Positions 55,804 to 64,000 of a DNA stretch of 64,000 nt are shown piece by piece (the first letter of the stretch is position 1; each line of letters opens with the position of its first letter). The stretch comes from Arachidicoccus sp. GTDB lineage: Bacteria; Bacteroidota; Bacteroidia; Chitinophagales; Chitinophagaceae. The notes beneath the pieces were generated by a model. That model was not told the origin of the DNA, searched no databases, and saw nothing but the letters and a program-made list of their open reading frames with translations. Made by a program: the position numbers and the translations under genes. The stretch covers positions 1 to 64,000 of the forward strand of contig JAPWKH010000031.1 of NCBI GenBank assembly GCA_028283605.1, in the 5' to 3' direction.

Positions 55804-56376
55804 TTATCTCGTTAAACTGAAAAAAATAAATAAATAAATCCAAAGCAAATCTACAAAATGCCAATATATGGCAGTGATTTCTATTGGCGTGGCATCGTAT
55901 CTTTTTACTCGCTTTTTATACGCTCTGAAAAACTGAAACAATAATGCCATAACACCTCCCAACACATGCACTACGTGCAATCCGGTAATGACTCCTAAAA
56001 ATGATGCTGAGGGATTGCTTCCCGTACCAAATATTTTAATGCCTTTATCTTCCAGTTGAAAAAATCCAAACAATTGTAATACTGCAAACGCAACACCCAA
56101 AAATGCTGTAATCGTAATCAATATTCTATATCTTTTTCTTTCTCTTGCTTTAAAACTTATTACGGAAAGGTGCATCGTTACACTACTGCACAAGATTACG
56201 AAAGTAGATACCCAAAATATTTTCGGTAAGGGAAAAGTCATCCAGTTTGCGAAAGAATGCTTTACAAGATAAGCACTCGTAAGCCCGGCAAACAGCATCA
56301 CAATACTTGCCATTGCTATCCACAAAACAAATTTATGCGGATGTATCCTTCCCCTATTTTCAATTGCGCTTACCAT
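55804..56376 (-). CDS. Cytochrome c oxidase subunit III (first copy)
   Basis: A 190-residue heme-copper oxidase subunit III with about five membrane helices. VITGLHVVHVLGGVMALLFQF and ITAIYWHFVDLLWIYLFIFF are the characteristic last two segments. It begins immediately before the ctaB stop codon region (no gap to 56377) and precedes a second subunit III gene by 27 bp. Two tandem copies are usual in related Bacteroidota and may assemble together. This copy is intact. Confidence 0.92.
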   Translation of the reverse strand: MVSAIENRGRIHPHKFVLWIAMASIVMLFAGLTSAYLVKHSFANWMTFPLPKIFWVSTFVILCSSVTMHLSVISFKARERKRYRILITITAFLGVAFAVLQLFGFFQLEDKGIKIFGTGSNPSASFLGVITGLHVVHVLGGVMALLFQFFRAYKKRVKRYDATPIEITAIYWHFVDLLWIYLFIFFSLTR

Positions 56377-57318
56377 TCAAAAATTTTTATTCACGGCAAA
56401 TAATAAAGCCAGCAAAACGATGGGTAAATAAATATAGCTGCTGAACATCACTCTTCTTGCTGATTTCACATCCAAATTAATATACAACCTTACGCATTGT
56501 ATCACCATTCCGATATTACAAAGCAGCAATATCACAAAACTTATTTTACCTCCGATCGTTTCTATATCATTTAAAGGTTTGCTCCCCCAGTTTACATAAG
56601 CGAGCATACCCACCGGAATCATCATTACCGAATAAAGAACTGTCTGCAAAGCGGTAGATTTCGTAGGCCCTTTATCCGATGGTAATAATTTAAATCCCGC
56701 TTTTGCATAATCTCCATGTGCTACCCATGCAATTGCCCAAAAATGAGGAAACTGCCATATAAATTGGATAAGAAACAAAACCAATCCGCCAAACCAACTA
56801 TTGTCTCCTCCAGGAACAAAACCGGCAACCCAACCAATCAAACAAGGCAACGCTCCCGGAAAAGCCCCAACCAACACAGCTATTGAACTTACTTTTTTTA
56901 ATGGCGTATATATATAAGCATATAAAAAAAGGCTGAATGCCGAAAGTATTGCCGATTCCCACGTAAAGAGAAACCACATCATCAGCACGCCGGCAATGCC
57001 GGTAACTAAAGCAAAAGCCATTGCATTGTTTTGAGAAATCCTGCCGCTTGCCACAGGCCGGTTGGCCGTTCTTTTCATCAAAGCGTCAGTATCTTTTTCT
57101 ACCGCCTGATTAATTGCGTTGGCAGATCCCGTAACTAACATGCCGGCTGCAAAGAGCTCTATTATTTTTATTATATCCGATACTTGCGTATTGGGCGATA
57201 ATAAATAACTGATAACGCAGGAAAAAACTACAGTGAAACTCAATGTGAATTTCGTGAGTGCCACGTAATCTTTCATAGAAGCAGACACCCGATATGTTGA
57301 AGAATTTTCCTTATCCAA
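56377..57318 (-). CDS. ctaB: Protoheme IX farnesyltransferase (heme O synthase)
   Basis: A 313-residue UbiA-family membrane enzyme. The first prenyl-diphosphate site is NAINQAVEKDTDALMKRTANRP near residues 64-86. The second polar loop is AWVAHGDYAKAGFKLLPSDKG near 200. About nine hydrophobic helices are visible. It farnesylates heme B to heme O for the oxidase active site. It lies between COX1 and the COX3 genes in the operon, which matches its job. Confidence 0.95.
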   Translation of the reverse strand: MDKENSSTYRVSASMKDYVALTKFTLSFTVVFSCVISYLLSPNTQVSDIIKIIELFAAGMLVTGSANAINQAVEKDTDALMKRTANRPVASGRISQNNAMAFALVTGIAGVLMMWFLFTWESAILSAFSLFLYAYIYTPLKKVSSIAVLVGAFPGALPCLIGWVAGFVPGGDNSWFGGLVLFLIQFIWQFPHFWAIAWVAHGDYAKAGFKLLPSDKGPTKSTALQTVLYSVMMIPVGMLAYVNWGSKPLNDIETIGGKISFVILLLCNIGMVIQCVRLYINLDVKSARRVMFSSYIYLPIVLLALLFAVNKNF

Positions 57319-57381
57319 AAACTTTATTTTTCTACTTAAAGATATTATTCTTTAAGGTATTGTCTTTAATTAACCCTAAAA

Positions 57382-59187
57382 TCAATGTACCGATTCATCT
57401 TCGCCAACAGGCGTAGTTTGCGGAATAAAATCTACTCCGTCTTTACCATAATCATAAGGCCATCTGTAAACTTCAGGAATTTCGCCTGGCCAGTTTCCGT
57501 GCAGCGGTTTGATTGGCGTAGTCCATTCCAAAGTATTGGACTGCCATGGATTTTTATTCGTAACTTTTCTTCCTTTAAATATCGAATAAAAGAAATTAAA
57601 TACAAATAAAAACTGTCCGGTAAATGTGATGATTACCACAATAGAAATAAATTTATTCAACGAGATAAATTGTTTGAAACTTTCCCATCCGCTGTAATCG
57701 TAATAACGGCGAGGCATTCCCGCGAATCCTTCATAGTGCATTGGCCAAAAAATAAGATAAGCGCCGATAAGCGTAACCCAAAAATGAATATTTCCTAAAG
57801 TACTGTTCATAAACCTCCCAAACATTTTGGGAAACCAATGATATACACCGCAAAACATACCAAAAAATGCAGCAACACCCATAACCAGATGGAAGTGCGC
57901 AATTACAAAATAAGTGTCGTGAATATGAATATCAATAGCGGAGTTTCCTAAATAAATGCCGGTTAAACCACCGGAAATAAATAAACTTACAAAGCCAATT
58001 GCAAATAACATTCCAGTTGTAAAACGGATATTTCCTCGCCATAAAGTAGTAAGCCAGTTAAAAACTTTAATTGCAGACGGAACGGCGATCAAAAGTGTAA
58101 GCAGCACAAATACCGATCCAAGGAAAGGATTAAGGCCGGTTACAAACATGTGATGCGCCCATACCAAAAATGCAAGTATTACAATTGCAAACATTGACAT
58201 TACCATGGCCGAATATCCAAATATAGGTTTACGTGCATTGGTAGACATTACTTCGGAAACCAAGCCCATAGCAGGAAGTATTACGATATACACTTCCGGA
58301 TGACCAAGGAACCAGAATAAATGCTGGTAAAGAATAGCATTACCACCTTCGTGAGGCAGAATTTGCCCTGCTACAAATATATCTGACAAATAAAAGCTTG
58401 TACCAAAATGGCGATCGAATATCAATAATATAAATCCTGCGAACAAAACCGGGAATGACAATACACCTAATACAGCTTGTAAAAACACGCCCCAAACACT
58501 TAATGGCATACGTGTCATACTCATCCCTTTCGTACGCATATTCAATACAGTAGAAATATAATTTAACCCTCCCAATAACTGCGATACCACAAAAAATACC
58601 AATGCCGTCAGCCACATATCCATCCCTTGTTTTGAACCATCAGAAGCCTGACCCAATGCGCTTAGCGGCGGATATGCCGTCCAACCGCCGGAGAAAGGTC
58701 CTGTTTCTAAAAAGAAAGAAGATAATAATACAACGCTTGCCAATAAGAAGAACCAGTAACTTAACATGTTCATCAGAGGCGAAGCCATGTCACGTGCACC
58801 AATCTGCAAAGGAATCAAAAAGTTTGCAAACGTACCGCTCAAGCCTCCTGTTAAAACAAAGAATACCATAACCGTACCGTGAATGGTAGTCAAAGAATAA
58901 TATGCTTCCTGAGCTATATGGCCGCCTTTACCCCATTTACCCAATACAGTTTCTAACCAAGGAAAAGTAGTATCCGGAAAACCTAACTGTAAACGAAATA
59001 ATACCGACATAAAACCGCCCAAAATGGCCCATATAATACCGGTAATCAAAAATTGCTTTCCGATAATTTTATGATCCTGGCTGAAAACATATTTAGTAAT
59101 GAATGATTGCTTATGATGATGCTCCTCATGATGTGCTGTTCCGTGTACACCCGCAACATCCGCTTGCAAAACTACTTCGTGACTCAT
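57382..59187 (-). CDS. ctaD: Cytochrome c oxidase subunit I
   Basis: A 601-residue heme-copper oxidase core. Heme and copper ligands are visible: TIHGTVMVFFVL, WFLGHPEVYIVILPAMG (CuB His and the cross-linked Tyr), VWAHHMFVTG (the two other CuB histidines) and FVIAHFHLVMG (heme a3 and low-spin heme). A His-rich N-terminal segment (HGTAHHEEHHHKQ) precedes the first helix. The GHPEVY tyrosine and the K-channel pattern place it in the type A family. It reduces oxygen and pumps protons in the inner membrane. Confidence 0.97.
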   Translation of the reverse strand: MSHEVVLQADVAGVHGTAHHEEHHHKQSFITKYVFSQDHKIIGKQFLITGIIWAILGGFMSVLFRLQLGFPDTTFPWLETVLGKWGKGGHIAQEAYYSLTTIHGTVMVFFVLTGGLSGTFANFLIPLQIGARDMASPLMNMLSYWFFLLASVVLLSSFFLETGPFSGGWTAYPPLSALGQASDGSKQGMDMWLTALVFFVVSQLLGGLNYISTVLNMRTKGMSMTRMPLSVWGVFLQAVLGVLSFPVLFAGFILLIFDRHFGTSFYLSDIFVAGQILPHEGGNAILYQHLFWFLGHPEVYIVILPAMGLVSEVMSTNARKPIFGYSAMVMSMFAIVILAFLVWAHHMFVTGLNPFLGSVFVLLTLLIAVPSAIKVFNWLTTLWRGNIRFTTGMLFAIGFVSLFISGGLTGIYLGNSAIDIHIHDTYFVIAHFHLVMGVAAFFGMFCGVYHWFPKMFGRFMNSTLGNIHFWVTLIGAYLIFWPMHYEGFAGMPRRYYDYSGWESFKQFISLNKFISIVVIITFTGQFLFVFNFFYSIFKGRKVTNKNPWQSNTLEWTTPIKPLHGNWPGEIPEVYRWPYDYGKDGVDFIPQTTPVGEDESVH

Positions 59188-59254
59188 GATTATTTTCTTT
59201 AAATAAATTCTTTACAAATTCTTCTTGCTATTTCTGTTTCCGTTTCCGCTTATC

Positions 59255-60346
59255 TTACTTTTTCGTTGTATCGGCGGGCGAGGCAACCTTTACAGGTTTT
59301 GACGAATCTGAAACTGCTGCTGCCGCTTTTATATTGTCCGGATCTTTAGCAGGAAATGCGCTGTAATAAGCCGGTTTCTGTTTTGCCATAAAAGCATCAT
59401 ACTCTGCCTGCGTTACTACATTTATTACCGCTCTCATAGACCAGTGCCCTACACCACAAAGCTGATCGCAAGATAATTCATATACAAAATTAGGATTTCC
59501 TGTACGCTTTTTCATTTCTTCCGTGGTGTATTTCGGAGTAAACCAAAGTGTGGTCGGCGTTCCTGGTACAGCATCCATTTTCATTCTGAATTGAGGCAAT
59601 CCCACATCATGAATTACATCCTGAGAATTGATGATAAATCTTACAGGTTTATCTTTTATCAAATATACAGTACCGCCCATAATAATATCGTCAAATGTTG
59701 CAGGGTCTGCTTTTTGGCTTAATTCAGCGCTGTCTTTCCAAATTAATCCCAACTCATTTGTAGCATTAATATCCTTAAAGTATTTTTTACCAAATACGCC
59801 ATCTTTTCCCGGATAGCGGAATGTCCAGCCAAATTGATGACCTGTAACTTCTATCTGAATTGCATTTTTCGGTGCGTCGCCGGTAAATAAAAACCAACTG
59901 CGCAAACCATAAACAATCAATATCGCCAATACAATGGTGGGAATTGCTGTCCAGATTAATTCAAGTTTGGAACTATGAGAAAAGAAATGAATCTTTTTTT
60001 CTTCTTTATATTGATATTTATATGAGAACCAAAACAGTAATATCTGTGTAGCGAAAAATACGATCCCGGTAAGTAAAATAGTAATTTTAAGTAATTTATC
60101 TACATTCTCTCCTTCCACGCTGGACGAGCCTTGCGGAAACAATGTTTTGGGATATAATTCATGATTGCACCAAAACACTCCGATTAAGCCTAAAATTAAA
60201 AATGCAATCATCAATGCGCCATTAATCTTATTATTTTGCTTAAATGCTCTGTCTTCGCCTTTCAGTACAGATACATATTCGCTCGCTTTAGCAATTTGAA
60301 AAATTACTATCAATATCAATATTATGGCGAGAACAGTAATAAACAT
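59255..60346 (-). CDS. ctaC: Cytochrome c oxidase subunit II
   Basis: A 363-residue protein. Hydrophobic segments are near residues 1-20, 43-60, 88-108 and 130-150, and the CuA cupredoxin domain is in the C-terminal half. Copper ligands are His246 (VIHDVGLP), Cys293, Cys297, His301 and Met304 (CDQLCGVGHWSM). The position usually held by Glu in the CuA loop is Gln here. There is no fused cytochrome c domain, so a separate cytochrome or ActE must deliver electrons. The Ala/Lys-rich tail ends at residue 363. Confidence 0.95.
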   Translation of the reverse strand: MFITVLAIILILIVIFQIAKASEYVSVLKGEDRAFKQNNKINGALMIAFLILGLIGVFWCNHELYPKTLFPQGSSSVEGENVDKLLKITILLTGIVFFATQILLFWFSYKYQYKEEKKIHFFSHSSKLELIWTAIPTIVLAILIVYGLRSWFLFTGDAPKNAIQIEVTGHQFGWTFRYPGKDGVFGKKYFKDINATNELGLIWKDSAELSQKADPATFDDIIMGGTVYLIKDKPVRFIINSQDVIHDVGLPQFRMKMDAVPGTPTTLWFTPKYTTEEMKKRTGNPNFVYELSCDQLCGVGHWSMRAVINVVTQAEYDAFMAKQKPAYYSAFPAKDPDNIKAAAAVSDSSKPVKVASPADTTKK

Positions 60347-60401
60347 AGACTTTAATTATATTAATCTTATAATAATATTTTTTCTTAGCTTCTTTAATTT
60401 A

Positions 60402-61628
60402 TCAGGTATGGTGAACAATACTTTCCTTTAAGAACGGATGATACTTTGGCGTTAATTGTCTTTTTGTCAAAGTTTTTCCCACAGTAAAAATCAATATGCC
60501 TGCAAAGAGAGAAAGTATACCGAAATCTAACCAGCTTAGTGTAATTTTTTCAGGAGAAATACTTCCCATTATCATCTGGTAAAAATCCAGCCAATGTCCA
60601 AATACCAGTAACATTGCCATGAAAGTTACTAAAGTATAGTTTCTTTTTGCCGGCCTTGACATTAAAATCAATATCGGACACACAAAGTTAATAACTAAAT
60701 TAAGGAAAAAGACACCTTTATATTCTCCCTGAACGCGGTGTTTAAAATATAATGTTTCTTCAGGAATATTTGCGTACCAGATCAGCATGTATTGTGCAAA
60801 CCATATATACGTCCAGAAGATAGAAAATGCGAATAAAAACTTTCCCAGATCATGCAAATGCTCTTGCGTGGCCAGTTCTAAATAACCTTTATTCTTTAAG
60901 AAGATGAAAAACAAAGTAATAATGCCTAAGCCCCCTACAAAGCTGCTTGCGAATGTGTACCAACTATACATTGTGCTGTACCAATGCGCATTCAGGCTCA
61001 TTTGCCAAAACCACGGAGTTACACAGCCTGCTGTTAATGCAAACCATGCTACAAACATAGCAGCACTTACCGTATTGCGCCATATAAAACTTTGTCCGTC
61101 GTTTAGCGGCATTTTTTCATTATCGGCTTCTTCAGATAGTTTCCTCATTCTTTTCCCCAACAAAATCCACAAACCGATGGTTGCAACTGTCCATAAAGTA
61201 AAAAACGGAACATTTAAGAAACCATGTTTATGTGCCAAAGCAGCATTAGCATGCACCTCTTCCATATTCGTCCATTCGTATATATGCAAATTGCTGAATA
61301 CAATGGCGATTAATAATATACCTGCAATGGTTCCGAATACAGGCACTGCTGCTGAAATTGCTTCGGGTATTCTACGTAAAGCAATATGCCACCCTGCCAT
61401 TCCTAAAGTAAGCGCGCACAGCCAAAACATTGAGATATTGGTAATCAATAAAAAATAAATGGAATTATACATGATGGTACCCCAAAACACTTTCTGCTCT
61501 TCGTGGTCGGCGCTCATTCCTTTTGTAAAAAAGCCTATGATAAAGGTTAGGATTCCTACTGCCATCAGTATATACGACCAGGTCTTCATTTTAGCAGGAA
61601 TTTCAAAATAAGTTTTTGTGGATGCCAT
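60402..61628 (-). CDS. actF: Alternative complex III quinol:cytochrome c oxidoreductase, ActF-like subunit
   Basis: A 408-residue membrane protein with about ten hydrophobic segments. The pattern WHIALRRIPEAISAAVP and IFWTYIWFAQYMLIWYANIPEET is typical of the ActF (and ActC-related) subunits. ActF is a membrane subunit of alternative complex III, which oxidises menaquinol in place of the bc1 complex. It lies between the cytochrome subunit ActE and COX2, the standard order in Bacteroidota. Confidence 0.92.
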   Translation of the reverse strand: MASTKTYFEIPAKMKTWSYILMAVGILTFIIGFFTKGMSADHEEQKVFWGTIMYNSIYFLLITNISMFWLCALTLGMAGWHIALRRIPEAISAAVPVFGTIAGILLIAIVFSNLHIYEWTNMEEVHANAALAHKHGFLNVPFFTLWTVATIGLWILLGKRMRKLSEEADNEKMPLNDGQSFIWRNTVSAAMFVAWFALTAGCVTPWFWQMSLNAHWYSTMYSWYTFASSFVGGLGIITLFFIFLKNKGYLELATQEHLHDLGKFLFAFSIFWTYIWFAQYMLIWYANIPEETLYFKHRVQGEYKGVFFLNLVINFVCPILILMSRPAKRNYTLVTFMAMLLVFGHWLDFYQMIMGSISPEKITLSWLDFGILSLFAGILIFTVGKTLTKRQLTPKYHPFLKESIVHHT

Positions 61629-61675
61629 TGTAAATATTATTTATTCAATAATCTTTTAAGTAAACTTCTTCTTTA

Positions 61676-62353
61676 TTATAATTTTATATTATCCAAAACT
61701 GTCGAATCCGCAACATCTGCAGGCGATACAGGCAATTTTTTCGTTTTATTCTGTATAGCTTTAATATAATGCACCAATTGCCAACGTTGTTTTCTCGAGA
61801 GTTGTGATGCATAACTTCCCATCATATTTTTTCCATATTGAATGGAATAAAACATTTGTCCTTCAGGCATTACCGAAACTATCGGGTCGCCAAGAAGATT
61901 TTTAGGCGCTGAAGAAAAAGGCCCGTTGCCGCCGTTATATAAAGGCCCGTTGCCATCCATTTTTGCTCCATGGCAAATACCGCAGTTGATCAGATACAAG
62001 CGATGCATTTCTGTAGCTTCTGCAGCGGTTAACGGCGCTTCCGGATTTTCAATCAATTTGGATGCGATATAATTTGTAGTGTCTCCCGGTTTGTCTTGAG
62101 ACAGAGGGAAAGGCAAATCTTCATCTCTTGCAATAGTACCTGCAACCGGCATATTATTGTAAAATATTTTTTCGCCCGCTTTGGAAATATCTGTCGTGAA
62201 TTGAGCAGAATCTCTCTGATCGTAAGTTTCATAAGCGCGGCTAATAAACATATCAGGCATATATAAATGCCCCGGGCTGCGTCTTACATGATCGCAACTT
62301 ACGAGCACGATGCCTGTTACAAAAATTGTTGCTATGACGGATAATGTTTTCAT
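61676..62353 (-). CDS. actE: Alternative complex III monoheme cytochrome c lipoprotein, ActE-like
   Basis: A 225-residue lipoprotein (Cys20 in VLVSCDH). One heme c motif, C124-x2-C127-H128 (NCGICHG), is present. A candidate axial Met lies in the MMGSYASQLS region near residue 175. RWQLVHYIKAIQ closes the class I cytochrome fold. It carries electrons from the complex towards the oxidase on the periplasmic side. It lies between actD and actF. Confidence 0.92.
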   Translation of the reverse strand: MKTLSVIATIFVTGIVLVSCDHVRRSPGHLYMPDMFISRAYETYDQRDSAQFTTDISKAGEKIFYNNMPVAGTIARDEDLPFPLSQDKPGDTTNYIASKLIENPEAPLTAAEATEMHRLYLINCGICHGAKMDGNGPLYNGGNGPFSSAPKNLLGDPIVSVMPEGQMFYSIQYGKNMMGSYASQLSRKQRWQLVHYIKAIQNKTKKLPVSPADVADSTVLDNIKL

Positions 62354-62377
62354 TCCTTAACTATCTTGTTTTTTTAT

Positions 62378-62989
62378 TTACAAAACCTCAACTGCATTTT
62401 CATTTATTATTTGCTGTTCCCTGTCAAACCTGCCCCACCACCAGCCGGCTTCGGCTTCTTGCTGTTCCAGATGAACGGTGCCTTTATCTTTGAAAAAATC
62501 TTTCAATTCTTCTACATTAGTGGACGGCGTACATTCTACAGCCATTACAAACAAATCGTCTGTTTGTCTTGGATGAAAAATATGCTTTTTTACAAAAGGG
62601 GCTAATTGGCAAAGCCAACAAAAAGTCATTACCATTCCTACTGCTGCAAACAAAACGGTTAATTCAAAAGTAATAGGTACAAATGCCGGCAGTGCAAAAT
62701 GCGGCTTCCCGTCATATATCTGAGGCCAGTCGCTGGTAAAAATCCATGTCATACAACCGAGTGCAGTAGATGTTCCTGTAATACCATAAATAAAACCTGC
62801 TGTATGCAAACTTGTTTCGCGTAAACCCAATGCATGATCTAATCCATGAATAGGAAATGGCGTATATACGTCGTGAATTTTATATCCGGCTTTTCGTACA
62901 GCGTGTACTGCAGGAAATAAATTTTCTTCATCGTCAAAGCTTGCTACTACAAATTTCTTTTTTGCCATAAATTTTAAATCAAAAGTCAA
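62378..62989 (-). CDS. actD: Alternative complex III DUF3341 subunit, ActD-like
   Basis: A 203-residue protein. The start KKFVVASFDDEENLFPAVHAVRKAGYKIHDVYTPFPIHG is the DUF3341 signature. Two membrane helices lie near residues 62-80 and 100-128. An in-frame ATG at residue 8 (AKKKF) is an alternative start. ActD is an accessory membrane subunit with no cofactor. It follows actC by 34 bp. Confidence 0.93.
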   Translation of the reverse strand: MTFDLKFMAKKKFVVASFDDEENLFPAVHAVRKAGYKIHDVYTPFPIHGLDHALGLRETSLHTAGFIYGITGTSTALGCMTWIFTSDWPQIYDGKPHFALPAFVPITFELTVLFAAVGMVMTFCWLCQLAPFVKKHIFHPRQTDDLFVMAVECTPSTNVEELKDFFKDKGTVHLEQQEAEAGWWWGRFDREQQIINENAVEVL

Positions 62990-63023
62990 AAATTGAAATC
63001 CTATTTTGTCGTTTCTTTTTTAT

Positions 63024-64000
63024 TTAATGAGCATATTCATGTGCAAATGCCTCAGGTTCCAATTGCTCTATCTCGGTTGTTTTATCAGACCATTTAAAGT
63101 TATCGCCTGAAACCTTGGCAATACTTTTAATTTCTGCAATAGCGATAACCGGGAAATATTTTGAAAATAAAAAGAAACAAGTAAAGAACAATCCAAACGT
63201 ACCGCAATAGAAACCAATTTCCCAAACAGTCGGATGATAATAAACCGACCATGCAGACGGAATATAATCACGGTAAATAGATGCCACGATAATTACAAAG
63301 CGCTCAAACCACATACCTATGTTTACGATGATGCTCATAAAGAAAGTTACAAATAAATTTCTTCTCATTTTTCTAAACCAAAATATCTGCGGGCTCAATA
63401 CATTACAAGCAATCATACCCCAGTAGCTCCAACCTAATGAGCTGTACAAGTTTGCTCTGTTATAGAAAAATTCGTAGCCTTCATAACGGTTATCACTATA
63501 CCATGCTACAAATAATTCAGACAAATAGGCAATACCAACTATGGAACCCGTAAGCACTATTACCTTATTCATGGCTTCTATATGTCCGATTGTAACATAA
63601 TCTTGCAAATTCATCATTTTACGTACAATAATTAATAACGAATTTACCATAGCAAAACCGGAGAATACGGCGCCGGCAACAAAGTATGGCGGGAAGATGG
63701 TTGTATGCCAGCCCGGAATTACAGAGGTTGCAAAGTCGAACGATACAATTGTGTGTACCGAAAGTACCAACGGAGTAGATAACCCTGCCAATACTAAAGA
63801 TAATGCTTCGTGCCTTTGCCAATGCTTGGTAGAACCTGTCCAGCCAAAAGATGCTATACCATATAATAATTTTCTCAGTTTTGTTTTTGCCCTATCGCGA
63901 ATGGTTGCAAAATCCGGCAACAAACCTGTGTACCAGAATAAAACAGAAACCGTAAAATATGTTGAGATTGCAAACACATCCCACAATAATGGCGAATCAA
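63024..64000 (-). CDS. actC: Alternative complex III NrfD-like quinone-binding subunit, ActC-like (5' end outside window)
   Basis: The frame is open to base 64000. The first visible residues are DSPLLWDVFAISTYF, an internal part of ActC rather than a start, so the gene begins beyond the window. About eight membrane helices are visible, with HEALSLVLAGLSTPLVLSVHTIVS and WFERFVIIVASIYRDYIPSAW typical of NrfD/PsrC-like quinol-binding subunits. It oxidises menaquinol in the inner membrane. The larger ActA and ActB genes should lie just outside on the right. Confidence 0.92.
   Translation of the reverse strand, partial: DSPLLWDVFAISTYFTVSVLFWYTGLLPDFATIRDRAKTKLRKLLYGIASFGWTGSTKHWQRHEALSLVLAGLSTPLVLSVHTIVSFDFATSVIPGWHTTIFPPYFVAGAVFSGFAMVNSLLIIVRKMMNLQDYVTIGHIEAMNKVIVLTGSIVGIAYLSELFVAWYSDNRYEGYEFFYNRANLYSSLGWSYWGMIACNVLSPQIFWFRKMRRNLFVTFFMSIIVNIGMWFERFVIIVASIYRDYIPSAWSVYYHPTVWEIGFYCGTFGLFFTCFFLFSKYFPVIAIAEIKSIAKVSGDNFKWSDKTTEIEQLEPEAFAHEYAH

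Noticed and set aside
1-64000. tRNA, rRNA, CRISPR array, prophage or insertion sequence
   Set aside because: No cloverleaf, regular spacer-repeat pattern, transposase or phage structural gene was recognised in reading both strands; a dedicated RNA search was not possible.

Overview
The window looks like a chromosomal segment of an AT-rich member of the Bacteroidota, most likely family Chitinophagaceae. The evidence is a type IX secretion (T9SS) toolkit (PorV2/PorU2, GldK, GldN and a cargo protein with a C-terminal sorting domain), an ECF sigma/FecR/SusC/SusD unit, DUF4369-TlpA thioredoxins, an alternative complex III plus cytochrome oxidase operon, and promoters with the Bacteroidota -7 word TAnnTTTG. 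No rRNA, tRNA, CRISPR array, prophage or insertion sequence was recognised.

Layout. 1-3.8 kb (minus): porV2, then a porU2-like gingipain-family sortase that runs off the left edge. 4.2-10.1 kb (plus): a T9SS cargo protein, a radical SAM/SPASM enzyme overlapping the MarR reading frame, a GHL10 glycosidase, a bifunctional nuclease and ispE. 10.1-12.2 kb (minus): cdd and lepB. 12.3-22.7 kb (minus): one probable operon in the order ECF sigma, FecR, SusC, SusD, DUF1735/discoidin lipoprotein, DUF4369-TlpA, and a second DUF4369-TlpA broken by a one-base frameshift. 22.8-32.3 kb: housekeeping and metabolic genes on both strands (rfbD, a TPR protein, metZ, osmC, trxA, a BaiN-type flavoprotein, a VOC protein, ltaE, GH29 fucosidase, GNAT). 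32.4-40 kb (plus): a 1012-residue periplasmic TPR protein, an outer-membrane barrel and an HU-CCDC81-like membrane protein, then ilvA and a DUF1543 gene. 40-47.8 kb: a PBCV-basic-adaptor protein, a third TlpA, ruvC, an active/inactive M16 peptidase pair, radC and an S10 peptidase. 47.9-54.5 kb (plus): gcvP, a YitT protein, then gldK directly followed by gldN. 54.6-64 kb (minus): the respiratory operon, read as actC-actD-actE-actF-COX2-COX1-ctaB-COX3-COX3-COX4, with actC cut by the right edge.

How the genes work together. The respiratory operon encodes quinol oxidation by alternative complex III feeding a cytochrome oxidase, with heme O synthase inside the operon. The sigma/FecR pair probably switches on the SusCD importer and its secreted thioredoxins. 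PorU2/PorV2 and GldK/GldN belong to the T9SS machinery, but gldL and gldM, which normally lie between gldK and gldN, are absent here.

The observations most worth a second look are these: gldK-gldN without gldL/gldM; an 85% identical 59-bp element placed 22-24 bp before two unrelated start codons (a TlpA and an M16 gene); two one-base homopolymer frameshifts (COX3 and a TlpA), which are either sequencing errors or real lesions; and the TPR/barrel/HU-CCDC81 trio. I did not find a clearly new defence or mobile system.
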